From JAEXNA01 sp041676625 (GTDB lineage Bacteria; Vulcanimicrobiota; Xenobia; Xenobiales; JADMJV01), in the NCBI GenBank assembly GCA_041676625.1, contig JBAYRN010000002.1:1-64000 (forward strand): a DNA stretch of 64,000 nucleotides, in the 5' to 3' direction. Below the pieces are notes generated by a model. The model saw only the letters and a program-made list of their open reading frames with translations, did not search any database and was not told where the DNA came from. Shown here piece by piece: positions 19,150 to 26,755 of this stretch (positions are counted from its first letter, which is position 1; the number at the start of each line of letters is the position of its first letter). The translations under genes were made by a program, and so were the position numbers.

Positions 19150-20711
19150 ACATCGTTCAGGTCTTTGAAGAGAAGGCGCGAGAATACCCCACCCGGACAG
19201 CACTTTTTGATAAGGACCGAAGGTTTACGTTCGCCCGGCTCTTAGGGGAAGTCGATCGTCAGGCCAGGCGGCTCCGAAAGGTGGGCTTCCAACAGGGCCT
19301 ACCGACCCTGGTTTTGATGAAGAACTCAGCCGAGTTTGTGGCCCTTGTCTTTGCCCTCTTCAAGATCGGTGCGATCCCGATTCTGATCGACCCGGGCATG
19401 GGGCTGGGGCGCTTCCTGAAAGTGGTCGAAGAGGTAGAACCGGAAGGCCTGGTCGGTATTCCCCGGGCGTTTGCTCTCAAAAAGATGTCTCCCAGGGCTT
19501 TCCAACGGGTGGAACACACCGCCTGTTGGGGGCATTTTCCCGAGGTTCCGGACCTCCGCCGGGGTACCATCCAGCCGATAGAAGAAATCGCCACCGTAGG
19601 TGAGCAAGACACGGCTGCCATCCTTTTTACTTCAGGCAGCACAGGTCCGGCCAAGGGAGTGGTTTATACCCACAAGATCTTTGTACGCCAGGTCGAGGTC
19701 TTAAAAGATGTCTACGATTTCTCCAGCCGCGATGTGGATCTGCCGGGGTTTCCTCTGTTCGGGCTGTTTACCGCGGCCATGGGGGTGAGTGCGGTGATCC
19801 CCGCTCTTGACCCCAGCCGCCCGGCCCAGTGCCGGCCTTTTGAGCTGATCACCCAGATTCATAAGTATGGTGTCACCTCACTGCAGGGCTCCCCCGCCAT
19901 CTGGAAGCGGGTTGCCGAAGAGTGTCTGCGCAGGCGCATCGAGCTTCCCTTGATCCGCAGGCTCATCACCTTCGGGGCCCCGATCTCTTTTGAGTTTCTG
20001 GATAAGTGGCGTAGGGTAGCACCCAATGCCAGGCTCCACACTCCCTACGGAGCCACCGAGGCACTGCCGGTCACCGATATCGAAGCCCAGGAGATCTTTG
20101 CCACCCGCGCGGCCAGAAACCACGAAGGCAAGGGCCTCTGCGTGGGTCGTCCTCTTCCCATCAATGAAGTCCGGGTGGTCCCGTTTCGAACTCGCCCCCG
20201 GGACATGCAAGGGCTTTCCCCCGGAGAGATCGGTGAGGTCGCGGTGCGGGGAGCGGTGGTCACGGAGAGCTACTTCAAAAAGCCGGAAGAGACCCGGCGA
20301 GCTAAGTTTGTGACCGACGAGGGGGTCTGGCACCTGATGGGGGATCTGGGATACTTTGATTCACAGGGAAGGCTGTGGCTGGTGGGCCGAAAGAGCCACC
20401 TGATCCGATCGGCGGAAAAGCTCATGTATCCGCTCCCCGGCGAGGCTCTGGTCATTTCTCACCCCGAAGTGGAGAGGGCGGCTCTGGTTGAAGGAAAATC
20501 CGGACCGGTCCTGGTGGTGGAGAGAGCTTCCGGTTCGCTCTCCACGGAGTGGGTGCTGAGAGAGCAGTGTCTGGCCATGCTTCACCAGACCCCCGACTTT
20601 TCGATGGTCGAGCATCTGGTCTTTCATCCCGGCATGCCGGTTGATCCCAGGCACAACGCCAAGATTCATCGTGAGGAGCTGAGCGAGTGGGTCAAGAAAC
20701 TCGGTCTTTGA
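19146..20711 (+). CDS. oleC: OleC-type beta-lactone synthetase (AMP-dependent)
   Basis: A 521-aa ANL-superfamily adenylating enzyme. Motifs seen: FTSGSTGPAKGVVYTH (P-loop), TPYGATEALP (A5 region) and GDLGYFDSQGRLWLVGRKS (A7-A8 region). OleC activates 2-alkyl-3-hydroxyalkanoic acids with ATP and closes them to beta-lactones. The ATGA-style overlap here is TTGA (start TTG 19146, oleB stop 19147-19149). No ACP or CoA-ligase partner gene lies beside it, and the oleB-oleC-oleD order is that of olefin clusters, so OleC is preferred over a plain acyl-CoA or fatty acyl-AMP ligase. Confidence 0.87.
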   Translation: MNIVQVFEEKAREYPTRTALFDKDRRFTFARLLGEVDRQARRLRKVGFQQGLPTLVLMKNSAEFVALVFALFKIGAIPILIDPGMGLGRFLKVVEEVEPEGLVGIPRAFALKKMSPRAFQRVEHTACWGHFPEVPDLRRGTIQPIEEIATVGEQDTAAILFTSGSTGPAKGVVYTHKIFVRQVEVLKDVYDFSSRDVDLPGFPLFGLFTAAMGVSAVIPALDPSRPAQCRPFELITQIHKYGVTSLQGSPAIWKRVAEECLRRRIELPLIRRLITFGAPISFEFLDKWRRVAPNARLHTPYGATEALPVTDIEAQEIFATRAARNHEGKGLCVGRPLPINEVRVVPFRTRPRDMQGLSPGEIGEVAVRGAVVTESYFKKPEETRRAKFVTDEGVWHLMGDLGYFDSQGRLWLVGRKSHLIRSAEKLMYPLPGEALVISHPEVERAALVEGKSGPVLVVERASGSLSTEWVLREQCLAMLHQTPDFSMVEHLVFHPGMPVDPRHNAKIHREELSEWVKKLGL

Positions 20712-21712
20712 GGATTCTGGTCACCGGTGGACAGGGCTTCCTCGGTGGGAATCTGGTTCGGGCCCTGGTGGCCTTGGGGTTTGAGCAGGTCGCAGCGACG
20801 GTTCGCCGAGAGGCTCCGGAGTTGAGCCAACTGGGGGTGGAGGTCGTCGGCGCCGATCTTACCGTGGCCGAGCAGGCCATCGCCGCCACCAGGAACCGGG
20901 ACTTCATCTTTCATACCGCGGCCCGAGCCGGAGTGTGGGGAGACTACCAGAGCTATCACGCCATCAACGTCGAGGCCACCAGGAACCTCTTGACCGGGGC
21001 GTCCCAGCACGGGGCACGATACTTCGTACATACCAGTTCGCCCTCGGTGACCTTCCAGGGGGTGTCCGCCGAGTTGAAGACCGAGACCGAGCCTTACGGG
21101 CGGCGCCCCCTGAACCCTTACTGCGCGACCAAGATCGAAGCGGAGCGTCTGGTTTTTGAAAAGGACTGGGGTTTCAAGGTGATGGCTTTGAGGCCTCACT
21201 TGATTTACGGACCTGGGGATCCCCATTTGCTACCACGGGTCTATGAGGCTGCTCGAAGGGGCCGCCTGGTCAGGGTGGGGAACGGCCTGAATCAAGTGGA
21301 CGTGACCCACATCGTCGATGCCGTGGGTTCTCAGCTAGGGGCGCTCGCTCACCGGGAGCGCGACGAGATGTGGGGGGAGGCCTACTTCATTAGCTCCGGC
21401 GTACCGGTCCGCCTGTGGGCCTGGATCGCCCACCTCTTGCAGTGGAGGGGCCTGCCCCCGGTGAAGCGATGCTTGCCTGTGAGTCTGGCTTATGGGCTGG
21501 GAGCGCTCCTGGAGATCCTTTACCGGCTCAAAAAAACTGGGGAGCCCCCGTTGACCCGGTTTTCCGCGTTGCAACTGGGACTCTCCCACACTTTCTCCAT
21601 AGAAAAAGCACGTCGTCGGATGGGTTATGCACCTCGGGTGCATCCCTATTCACCTTTTCCTGAACAGTTCCAGGAAGAGGCCGACTGGACGTGCTTTGAA
21701 AACTTATTCTAG
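20708..21712 (+). CDS. oleD: OleD-type NADPH-dependent 2-alkyl-3-ketoacid reductase
   Basis: About 334 aa, extended SDR/3-beta-hydroxysteroid dehydrogenase type. It has the Rossmann motif TGGQGFLGG at the N-terminus, HTSSPSV (Ser) and PYCATKIEAE carrying the Tyr-x3-Lys pair. OleD reduces the 2-alkyl-3-keto acid made by OleA to the hydroxy acid used by OleC. I choose TTG 20708 over GTG 20687 because it puts the Rossmann strand right at the start and gives a 4-bp TTGA overlap with oleC, identical to the oleB/oleC junction. It is the last gene of the pfa-ole run; its stop (21710-21712) overlaps the stop of the convergent gene. Confidence 0.86.
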   Translation: MRILVTGGQGFLGGNLVRALVALGFEQVAATVRREAPELSQLGVEVVGADLTVAEQAIAATRNRDFIFHTAARAGVWGDYQSYHAINVEATRNLLTGASQHGARYFVHTSSPSVTFQGVSAELKTETEPYGRRPLNPYCATKIEAERLVFEKDWGFKVMALRPHLIYGPGDPHLLPRVYEAARRGRLVRVGNGLNQVDVTHIVDAVGSQLGALAHRERDEMWGEAYFISSGVPVRLWAWIAHLLQWRGLPPVKRCLPVSLAYGLGALLEILYRLKKTGEPPLTRFSALQLGLSHTFSIEKARRRMGYAPRVHPYSPFPEQFQEEADWTCFENLF

Positions 21713-22107
21713 AAGGCCGGTGGGCCGCTGCTGTAGACCGTTGCCCCGGTAAAGCCAGGCTTGGCTCCATTGGAGGATTGATAGACTCCGTTGCTAACCC
21801 CGTGAACCTGGTTGACCGCAGTGTTGGCACCGCCCTCGACCTGCAAGCCCCCGGCTATGGCAGTCCCTCCACCCTGTTGCGGGCTCCAACCTCCGAGAAT
21901 CTCGGAAGCCTTCGCTTCGCCGGCCTTTTGATCACTCAGCGTTTCTTTAAACTCGGCTGTCGGTTGAAAGCCTTCAACCTTACCAACCTGGTTTCCAGCC
22001 GTTTCCGGTTTTGCAGTGGCTTCCACCGCACGCTGAGGAGCTACCCGTTGGGTCTGGTTCAGTCGGTGCGTTGAGCCGCCACCTACGCCATTGATTTCTG
22101 AACTCAT
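21709..22107 (-). CDS. Hypothetical Gly/Gln-rich small protein
   Basis: 132 aa with no recognised domain, no signal peptide and no membrane segment. Composition is rich in Gly, Ala, Gln, Thr and Ser, with predicted disorder at both ends (start MSSEINGVGGG, end YSSGPPAF). A clean AAGGAG site sits 6 bp before the ATG, which argues it is translated. It is convergent with oleD and their stop codons overlap; it shares the AT-rich 22108-22279 upstream region with the divergent secreted-protein gene. Function unknown; a structural or secreted low-complexity protein is one possibility. Confidence 0.6.
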   Translation of the reverse strand: MSSEINGVGGGSTHRLNQTQRVAPQRAVEATAKPETAGNQVGKVEGFQPTAEFKETLSDQKAGEAKASEILGGWSPQQGGGTAIAGGLQVEGGANTAVNQVHGVSNGVYQSSNGAKPGFTGATVYSSGPPAF

Positions 22108-22139
22108 GGTTTCTCCTTAGGAGAAGCTTAGGGGACTCT

Positions 22140-22225
22140 CGGGGTCATCTCTACTAGCTCCATGTTAACAACATGTTACAGATGTAAACAGATATGTACA
22201 AAATGTTAAAAATATGTGACGAAAG
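22140..22225. promoter_or_regulatory. AT-rich divergent promoter region with ATGTTA repeats
   Basis: This stretch is much richer in A+T than its surroundings and carries related words ATGTTAACA, ACATGTTACA, ATGTAAACA, ATATGTACA and ATGTTAAAA in quick succession, including the palindromes TGTTAACA and ACATGT. It lies between two divergent genes. It probably holds both promoters and perhaps several copies of an operator; the binding factor is unknown. Confidence 0.45.
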
Positions 22226-22279
22226 GTTCTGCTGCCCTATCAACGCAGGAGCACCCATGGCGGGAGAGTAGTTCTGATT

Positions 22280-23176
22280 GTGCGCAAGATAGTGCTGATA
22301 TTGCTGGTTTCCGGGAGTATTCTGGTGGCTCTGGCCGCCCTGGCTGACCCCATCATCCGATACCCTTACATCGGAGTTCAGCTCCAGCGTGAGCTTTCGG
22401 CTCTTCAAGGTAGCGATCCCATGACTGTGATGCTCAGCGTGGAAACGGGTTTGGAGATCCTGGCCGAGGAACGACTCGACAGCGAGCCTGTTATCCAGGA
22501 CGACTACACGTTGCTCCTGATTTTGAGGGAAGAAACCAAACGCCAGAATGAGACCGCGCTGGTCACTTACGATGTCGAAGAGATGGAGTCGGAGCAGTGG
22601 GCCTGGCAGGAGGCAAAGCTCAATGAAATCACGGCGCGCACCGAAGTCTCTCCCAAAGCACTGGCCACCGCCCCTCAATTGACCGCTCCCAGTCGCTCGA
22701 TCATGGCCTCCTCGGCGGTGTGGACACCGCTGATCACCTCGTTCTGGCCAAAGCTCCCGGAAGGGTTGCAGAAAGCCGGGAAATCAACCTGGCAGGAACA
22801 GCTCTCCTTTGAGGAACCGCATCCGCTTTCCGGAGACCCGGTGAAGATCAATTACAATCTGGTCTACCGACTCGACAGCTTCGTCAATACGGAAAAGGGT
22901 GTCCTGGCGAATATCCTGGTGCTGGGTAGTATCACCGAGGGAAGCGAGGTCGACCCGTCGGTGGAGGTGCGAGGGACGTTCAAGGGCTTCGTGCTCCTGG
23001 AACCCGAGACCGGTCGGGCCTACGGCGGTGAATACCGCGTGGAGGAGCGCTTTATGATTAAACAGCACGGCGCGGTGGCCCGCAGAACGATCTTTCAGGG
23101 GGCCCGTTTCTGGCGCCCCATGTTTTACAAGATGTCCCAGCAGCAACCGGTGGCGGTGGAACCGTCCACCGACTGA
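22280..23176 (+). CDS. Hypothetical protein with signal peptide
   Basis: 298 aa, GTG start. The first 22-24 residues (MRKIVLILLVSGSI...) form a signal peptide or membrane anchor, so the rest is likely periplasmic or surface-facing. A central segment WPKLPEGLQKAGKSTWQE resembles the LP-x-x-x-K-x-G-x-x-W pattern of several secreted bacterial proteins of unknown function, followed by beta-rich sequence ending in an YKMSQQQPV tail. I do not recognise the family. Convergent with the PilZ-like gene 13 bp away; no enzymatic motif seen. Confidence 0.7.
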   Translation: MRKIVLILLVSGSILVALAALADPIIRYPYIGVQLQRELSALQGSDPMTVMLSVETGLEILAEERLDSEPVIQDDYTLLLILREETKRQNETALVTYDVEEMESEQWAWQEAKLNEITARTEVSPKALATAPQLTAPSRSIMASSAVWTPLITSFWPKLPEGLQKAGKSTWQEQLSFEEPHPLSGDPVKINYNLVYRLDSFVNTEKGVLANILVLGSITEGSEVDPSVEVRGTFKGFVLLEPETGRAYGGEYRVEERFMIKQHGAVARRTIFQGARFWRPMFYKMSQQQPVAVEPSTD

Positions 23177-23189
23177 GAAGGAGCCTCTC

Positions 23190-23888
23190 TTAGGAGGCCA
23201 CTCCTCCTCGAGATTGCGCTCGCTCCTGGCGCTTCTGAAAGTACACAGAGTATCCGAGAATCGAATCCCGATCCGAAGGGCTCACGTCTTCTAATTGAAC
23301 CTGAGAAATGTGCTTGCGATTGTCCTCAGGGTCTTTTTCGCTACCCACGGCCCGAGCGTCAACCTCGATCTGATCGGCGTTGGGAATCTCCAGCACCACG
23401 GTGACATTGGTTTCTGGTGGGATCCCCAGATTGGTCTTAAGATAGAGACTGTGGGGAGTCACCGCGTGGGTGGAAGCCATCTGAGCGTGCTGGCTTCGGC
23501 GCGCTTGAAAGCGTACGGGGATGCTCACGTCCACCCGGAAGAGGTCGTCGCGAGCGGGGACTTCATCCGTCTCCACGGTGTTCTTGCTGGGGGCTTCCAC
23601 TTCAAACTCTCGATCCCGGGAGTCCTTCACCAGACCCCGGTAGCTGTGGAATAGGCTCTTGCTCTCGTCGAAGTACGAAATGGTAAGAGGGATCCCCGGC
23701 TCAATCATAACGGGGCTCATGTCGTTGCCCGGGGCTCTCAAGGTCAGTGAGCGTTTACTGACCTCCAGGATCTCCACAAAATAGCTTTGGAAGGCGCCTT
23801 CGATATCCTCAAATTCAATTTCGACGGTTTGGTGAGCTACCGGCTTGAAACTCGGCTTTCCTCCACCAAGAAACGAAAACAGACCCAT
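23190..23888 (-). CDS. PilZ/YcgR-like c-di-GMP-binding-type protein
   Basis: 232 aa. The N-terminal ~105 residues form a beta-rich YcgR-N-like domain (VEIEFEDIEG ... SYRGLVKD), and the C-terminal half begins with the RDDLFRVDVSIPVRF stretch typical of the start of a PilZ domain. The RxxxR element is incomplete (R-DDLF-R) and the D/N-x-S-x-x-G element is not clear (THAVTPHSL), so c-di-GMP binding is uncertain. Such proteins act in motility, pilus or polysaccharide control. Single gene, divergent from coaBC. Confidence 0.65.
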   Translation of the reverse strand: MGLFSFLGGGKPSFKPVAHQTVEIEFEDIEGAFQSYFVEILEVSKRSLTLRAPGNDMSPVMIEPGIPLTISYFDESKSLFHSYRGLVKDSRDREFEVEAPSKNTVETDEVPARDDLFRVDVSIPVRFQARRSQHAQMASTHAVTPHSLYLKTNLGIPPETNVTVVLEIPNADQIEVDARAVGSEKDPEDNRKHISQVQLEDVSPSDRDSILGYSVYFQKRQERAQSRGGVAS

Positions 23889-24082
23889 GAAATATTGCTC
23901 CTTCTCTCGGGCAAGGCTTTTCGTGTCTCTTTAGGCGATCCCTTTTGTTACAAGTTCGTAAATCGGTTGACGGAACGAACTTCTCGCCTGAGCCTCCCCA
24001 ATTTTTGAAAACACTTTGTAAGTTATGGTAGTAGAACCTTCCTGATAGGACTTTCCTACTGCAGATTCAACTTGATTCCAGT

Positions 24083-25318
24083 ATGTGGCATCATCTCCAA
24101 GATATTCTGGGTAGTGAAACTCGACATTTAGAGGGCAAGCTCGTGGGCATCGCGGTGTGCGGAAGTATAGCAGCCATCGAGATCCACCGGGTGGCCCGTC
24201 AGCTTATGCGCCAGGGAGCGCAGGTGCAGTTTTTTCTCACCGCTGCCGCCAGCGAACTGGTGTCTCCCACCAGTCTTAGCTGGTGCACCGGCCGTCCGGT
24301 GGTCGACCGCCTGACAGCGCGCTGTGAGCATCTGGAGTTTTTCGGGGAGCATGGGACAGCCGATCTTTTACTGGTGGCCCCGGCCACGGCCAACACCCTG
24401 GCCAAAATCGCGGTGGGACTCGACGACAACGTGGTGACCACCTGTCTGACCACCGCCCTGGGCAGTGGGGTCCCGATCCTTTGTGCACCCGGGATGCACG
24501 CCCCCATGATGCGCAACCCGGCCGTTCGAAAGAATCTAGAGACGCTGACCGAGATGGGGATCCGGATCCTGAGTTCCACTCCCAGTGAGGGAAAAGAAAA
24601 GATGATGGGAACCGAGGAGATGGTAGCGGAGGTCCTGCGGGCGCTGGGGCCTGCCGATCTGCAGAACCAGAGGGTATTGATCACCGGGGGTCCTACCCGG
24701 GAGTATCTAGACCCGGCTCGCTGCTTGACCAATCCGTCTTCAGGGTTGACCGCCTGTCTGTTGGCCCGGGAGGCCCACCGACGGGGGGGGGTGGTGGATC
24801 TGGTCTACGGACCGGGTCAGTACGAGCCGCCACCCTGGGTGCGGGTCCATCGGGTGGAAACCGGGGCGGAAATGATGCAGGCGGTCCAGGAACTGGTCCG
24901 AGAGTACTCCCCCGATGTGGTGGTGGCAGCCGCCGCGGTTTGCGATTTTGCGCCCGAGGAAACTCAAACAGAAAAGCGAGCGACCAGCGCCGGAGGGTTC
25001 GAGCTGGCTCTCAAGCCGACGCCCAAGATCATTACCTGGATCCGGGAACAGTTGCCCCAAACTTTTTTGGTGGCGTTCAAGGCCGCTTCCTCCCGCAGCG
25101 ACCAAGAGCTGGCAGCGGCCGTGCACCCCTATCTTGAACACAAGCGGGCGGATCTGATCGTGGCAAACTCCGTGGTGCAGCCGGATCAGGGGTTCGATTC
25201 CCAGGAAAACCGCTATTTGGTATTTGGGCCGGAGAGCACGCCGGTAGTCATGGAGCAGCAGCCTAAAGCTGTTCTCAGCACACTTTTGTGGGACCGGATC
25301 TCTGCTGCGTTACCGTAG
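24083..25318 (+). CDS. coaBC: Bifunctional phosphopantothenoylcysteine decarboxylase/synthetase
   Basis: 411 aa, the usual length. The N-terminal CoaC flavoprotein half has GIAVCGSIAAIEIHR with the active-site His, APATANT and the PGMHAPMMRNPAV loop (PxMNxxMW-type). The CoaB half starts near residue 195 with VLITGGPTREYLDP and TNPSSG and contains a late ALKPTPKI lysine motif. It converts 4'-phosphopantothenate to 4'-phosphopantetheine in CoA synthesis, which is also the source of the ACP arm needed by the Pfa synthase. It stands alone with about 190 bp of upstream sequence. ATG start chosen; no strong ribosome-binding site is visible. Confidence 0.95.
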   Translation: MWHHLQDILGSETRHLEGKLVGIAVCGSIAAIEIHRVARQLMRQGAQVQFFLTAAASELVSPTSLSWCTGRPVVDRLTARCEHLEFFGEHGTADLLLVAPATANTLAKIAVGLDDNVVTTCLTTALGSGVPILCAPGMHAPMMRNPAVRKNLETLTEMGIRILSSTPSEGKEKMMGTEEMVAEVLRALGPADLQNQRVLITGGPTREYLDPARCLTNPSSGLTACLLAREAHRRGGVVDLVYGPGQYEPPPWVRVHRVETGAEMMQAVQELVREYSPDVVVAAAAVCDFAPEETQTEKRATSAGGFELALKPTPKIITWIREQLPQTFLVAFKAASSRSDQELAAAVHPYLEHKRADLIVANSVVQPDQGFDSQENRYLVFGPESTPVVMEQQPKAVLSTLLWDRISAALP

Positions 25319-25430
25319 CCCCCGCTGTTCATAAATTATTAACCTTTCGGAAATAGACCAGTAACAGTTTCGTAATCTTGGCGATCGGATTTTCTCGAGA
25401 TGATGGTGGTGTTCAAACAGATTGGAGACC

Positions 25431-25730
25431 ATGTCGATGAATATCATTTTCTTAGAGAAGCGGGCCAGGCGTTCAAAGTTTACCCGGACCAGACTCAACG
25501 TGTTGATGGCCCTGAATTCTCACATCGAGTCTGTGGGCTATAGCCCCACCGTGCGAGAACTCGCTTTGAGCCTGGGGGTAAAATCTCACTCCTCGGTCCA
25601 GTTTCAGCTCGATATGTTGGAAGAGCAAGGCTACATCGCCCGGCGCGCGCGTAGAGCACGCTCCACCTCCCTGACCAGCAAGGCCTACACTGCGTTGTAT
25701 AATCTCAGCGCATGCGCCCTGGCCAGTTAA
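25431..25730 (+). CDS. LexA-type DNA-binding domain protein lacking the peptidase
   Basis: About 99 aa (TTG 25422 is an alternative start). Residues 15-80 match the winged helix-turn-helix of LexA: RLNVLMALNSHIESVGYSPTVRELAL, then KSHSSVQFQLDMLEEQGYIARR. LexA proteins are about 200 aa with a C-terminal S24 autoprotease; here the protein stops about 20 residues after the HTH, with no Ser/Lys dyad. It therefore could not self-cleave. It may be a constitutive repressor or an antagonist of full-length LexA. No cleavable partner is in the window. It is followed by a 235-bp spacer containing a long inverted repeat. Confidence 0.75.
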   Translation: MSMNIIFLEKRARRSKFTRTRLNVLMALNSHIESVGYSPTVRELALSLGVKSHSSVQFQLDMLEEQGYIARRARRARSTSLTSKAYTALYNLSACALAS

Positions 25731-25783
25731 GGGGATGGCCAGGGAATAGCGGCGCGAGCGGGAATACCTGGACGAATCGTTCA

Positions 25784-25947
25784 AGGAGGCCGACCGGAAA
25801 CCCCGCCGCCATCTCGCTCGACCATTATTGCCCCTCCGAAACAGTCCATTTGTCGCGAAATATTCCCGATATTACTCGAAAATGTCCAATTCCGGAGGAC
25901 CAAAATGTCCTTCGCGATCTGTCAACGGGGTTTCCGGTCGGCCTCCT
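25784..25947. repeat. 22-bp perfect inverted repeat flanking a 120-nt spacer
   Basis: Arms at 25784-25805 (AGGAGGCCGACCGGAAACCCCG) and 25926-25947 are exact reverse complements. The spacer contains further complementary words: CCTCCG against CGGAGG and two TCGCGA-centred palindromes. It has no coding signal I trust. It could be a structured RNA, a long terminator or cruciform, or a non-autonomous element; no target duplication or transposase is seen. Confidence 0.7.
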
Positions 25948-25965
25948 AGGGGAAGTAGAGGGAAC

Positions 25966-26739
25966 ATGGAGAGGCCGAAATATCTCGAGTATCGTCATCG
26001 AAGAGATCAGATAACTCGATTCACGATCTCACGCGAGGTCAAGGCGACGTTGGAGAAACCTGCCGCCAAGCTCTTGCGCCTGGTGGGCAAGAAGATGTCC
26101 GCCAGCAACGACTCCTACAAGGAGGAGTTGACGATGGAGCTTCGGGTTTCCGATGTCCGACCCGATTGGACCGGTTTGGTCAAGTCGCAAGTCGCCAAAG
26201 CAGCCCGCTTTGTGGGAGGGGAGGAAGTGGGCTATGAAGGCCTGAGCGACCCCACCACGGAGTTCTTGAATGAGACCGTGAACCGCTTCGGGCAACTCTC
26301 CGATATCAGCGGAACCCTGCCCACCCCTCACCTGTTGCTGTTTCCGGATGAGCCCAAGGTCACCGGAGAAGAATGGACCCGAACTCGCAAAGAGATGTTG
26401 CCTAAGACCGGACCGGACGGGCTCAAGGGCGGTCACGAACCGATGGACGTGACCTACCGCTGCCGGGTGGATGCTTACGGTGACGAAGGGGTAGAGTACG
26501 CCGATATTTCCATCACGGGCGCGGGAAGTCGGGGCTCGAAGGAAGCCTCTGATCTCCAGGAGTACGAGGTGGGAGGCACCGTTCGCTTCGCCATTCGCGA
26601 CGGCCATATTTTACACGCCACGATTGCCCGCCAAATGAAAAGCTACTTCGATGTCTACATTCTCACCACCTTAAACCTGGAAGAATACCAGTACTCCGAG
26701 CAGGATACGGAACAAGCAGTGGGCGGGATGCGCCTTTAG
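25966..26739 (+). CDS. Hypothetical protein, no recognised domain
   Basis: About 257 aa from ATG 25966, chosen because the upstream extension runs through the inverted repeat and is compositionally unlike the rest; GGAAGTAGAGGG precedes the ATG. There is no signal peptide. The body is a basic N-terminus (RHRRDQITRF), an acidic middle containing WTRTRKEMLPKTGPDG, and a beta-rich end (YADISITGAG, GGTVRFAIRDG). The last part resembles secreted beta-sandwich proteins of unknown function. Convergent with the subtilase gene, separated by a short palindrome. Confidence 0.6.
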   Translation: MERPKYLEYRHRRDQITRFTISREVKATLEKPAAKLLRLVGKKMSASNDSYKEELTMELRVSDVRPDWTGLVKSQVAKAARFVGGEEVGYEGLSDPTTEFLNETVNRFGQLSDISGTLPTPHLLLFPDEPKVTGEEWTRTRKEMLPKTGPDGLKGGHEPMDVTYRCRVDAYGDEGVEYADISITGAGSRGSKEASDLQEYEVGGTVRFAIRDGHILHATIARQMKSYFDVYILTTLNLEEYQYSEQDTEQAVGGMRL

Positions 26740-26751
26740 GAGCTCCTAAAG
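26734..26751. terminator. Palindrome between convergent genes
   Basis: CTTTAGG-AGCT-CCTAAAG spans the stop of the upstream gene (26737-26739) and lies just before the stop of the convergent subtilase gene. It forms a 7-bp stem with a 4-nt loop on both strands; there is no long T-run, so termination strength is uncertain. Confidence 0.4.
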
Positions 26752-26755
26752 CCTC

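Noticed and set aside
25784..25947. Inverted repeat as insertion sequence ends
   Set aside because: The spacer is only 120 nt, with no transposase and no target-site duplication.
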